From contig CALBTA010000664.1 in NCBI GenBank assembly GCA_937967755.1, forward strand, positions 1 to 13,675: a stretch of 13,675 bases of DNA, read 5' to 3'. The stretch comes from an uncultured Planctomycetaceae bacterium (GTDB taxonomy: Bacteria > Planctomycetota > Planctomycetia > Pirellulales > Pirellulaceae). This document shows positions 13,107 to 13,675 of the stretch, piece after piece (position 1 is the stretch's first letter; the number at the start of each line of letters is the position of its first letter). A program made the translations under genes and the position numbers. Under the pieces are notes generated by a model that had not been told where the DNA came from, made no database searches, and saw only the letters and a list, made by a program, of their open reading frames with translations.

Positions 13107-13675
13107 TTCGCAAACGCCTCTTGGATTTGAATGATCGCCGGCCCCGCCAATACGACAAAAACGGTGGGAAAGACCAGCAACAGCGTAGGGGCGAGAATTT
13201 TCACCGCCGCCTTTTGCGCCATTTCTTCGGCAGCTTCTTCACGCTGGGCGCGAAGCATTTCGGCGTGCAGACGCAGCGCTTCGGAAACTTCCGTCCCGAA
13301 CCGCATTGCTTCGCGTACGAATGCGCTGAGCGACTTCACCGATTCGTTCCCCGATCGTTCGGCGAACCGGCGCAGCGCCTGATCGACGTTTGCCCCCAAT
13401 TCAATATCCTGCTGCACAGCGCCCATTTCTTTCGCTAGGTCCGGGTGCGCCACCCCAAGTTCCTCGGTAACGCGCTGTAAACCCGATTGCAAGCTGGACC
13501 CGCTCTCCAGGCAGATGACCAGCAGATCGAGAAAATCGGGCAGTGATCGGCGCAGCGTCAGTTGTCGGCGCGCGATCGCCCGGTTGAGCCAAATTGTCGG
13601 CAGCACCAAAGCCAGGCAGCCAGCGATCGAGCCGTATAACAGACCGGCTTTCATGTCGATCAGGCCGAAAATTCC
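13103..13675 (-). CDS. tadC: TadC, Flp pilus inner-membrane platform protein (partial, 5' end outside window)
   Basis: Only the C-terminal part is present: 190 residues, the frame staying open to the window edge. An internal Met at 13654 is preceded by in-frame codons reading GIFGLID, so it is not a convincing start; the family is usually about 300 residues. The fragment covers the type II secretion F domain: a hydrophobic segment near the cut end, then RSLPDFLDLLVICLESGSSL (split start of the cytoplasmic helical bundle). FGTEVSEALRLHAE, a helix with EEAAEEMAQKAAVKIL, and the final membrane segment LLLVFPTVFVVLAGPAIIQIQ follow. This layout matches TadC, which with TadB forms the inner-membrane platform driven by the TadA ATPase. 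tadA and tadB are expected just outside the window. Its stop overlaps the first tadE by four bases. Confidence 0.88.
   Translation of the reverse strand, partial: GIFGLIDMKAGLLYGSIAGCLALVLPTIWLNRAIARRQLTLRRSLPDFLDLLVICLESGSSLQSGLQRVTEELGVAHPDLAKEMGAVQQDIELGANVDQALRRFAERSGNESVKSLSAFVREAMRFGTEVSEALRLHAEMLRAQREEAAEEMAQKAAVKILAPTLLLVFPTVFVVLAGPAIIQIQEAFAK

Noticed and set aside
12658..13158. 167-residue N-terminal extension of the second tadE
   Set aside because: It overlaps the first tadE in another frame and is arginine-rich; the pseudopilin start at 12657 explains the gene.
13652..13654. ATG at 13654 as the tadC start
   Set aside because: The frame stays open to the window edge with plausible residues, and the protein would be much shorter than TadC; it is an internal methionine of a truncated gene.
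1..13675. CRISPR array, retron, toxin-antitoxin, defence or phage genes
   Set aside because: I looked for regular spaced repeats, reverse transcriptase, nuclease, integrase and transposase motifs and found none; nothing supports a new defence system here.

Overview
The window reads as chromosomal DNA from a GC-rich Planctomycetes bacterium, probably close to the Pirellulales. This rests on remembered family resemblance, not a search. The pointers are a PQQ-type beta-propeller protein opening with a WPQWRG motif, a DUF3467 protein with an N-terminal membrane anchor, a DUF1570 metallopeptidase-like protein, and a tad operon with two small TadE genes and a long TadG. Intergenic palindromes of a kind I associate with this phylum also occur. 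I see no rRNA, tRNA, CRISPR array, insertion sequence or phage gene.

Layout, left to right. Positions 1-308 hold no gene, but contain a divergent inverted repeat of about 30 bp per arm (12-106) and a short hairpin (164-185). On the plus strand follow an exported beta-propeller protein (309-1604) and a 72-residue membrane microprotein (1625-1843). A minus-strand DUF3467 protein (1870-2250) is divergent from a Tat-exported gamma-glutamyltransferase (2338-4041). That gene converges, across a perfect 18-bp hairpin, on a minus-strand pair: the cobalamin enzyme CbiET (4889-6127) and a BshB1-type deacetylase (4093-4821). Divergent from cbiET is a D-2-hydroxyacid dehydrogenase (6172-7149). It faces an A-type iron-sulfur carrier (7299-7640, minus) across a terminator. 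Next on the plus strand are an orphan two-domain ABC permease (7907-9469) and a secreted DUF1570 peptidase-like protein (9500-10672). The right end (10682-13675, minus) is the distal part of a Tad pilus operon: tadC (cut by the window edge), tadE, tadE, tadG.

How the genes relate. The tad genes form one tightly packed operon, with a 4-bp ATGA overlap and gaps of 17 and 8 bp. They would supply an inner-membrane platform protein, two pseudopilins and a surface or periplasmic accessory protein for Flp-type adhesive pili. The rest is a mosaic of short housekeeping units. Gamma-glutamyltransferase next to a bacillithiol-type deacetylase suggests a loose thiol theme, but the two genes are convergent and so not co-transcribed.

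I found no convincing new multi-gene system. The most interesting signals are the palindromes and GTGA-unit repeats between genes, a recurring pattern of -10-like boxes a few bases upstream of ATG codons that lack a Shine-Dalgarno sequence (possible leaderless transcripts), the microprotein, and the permease without ATPase or binding-protein partners.
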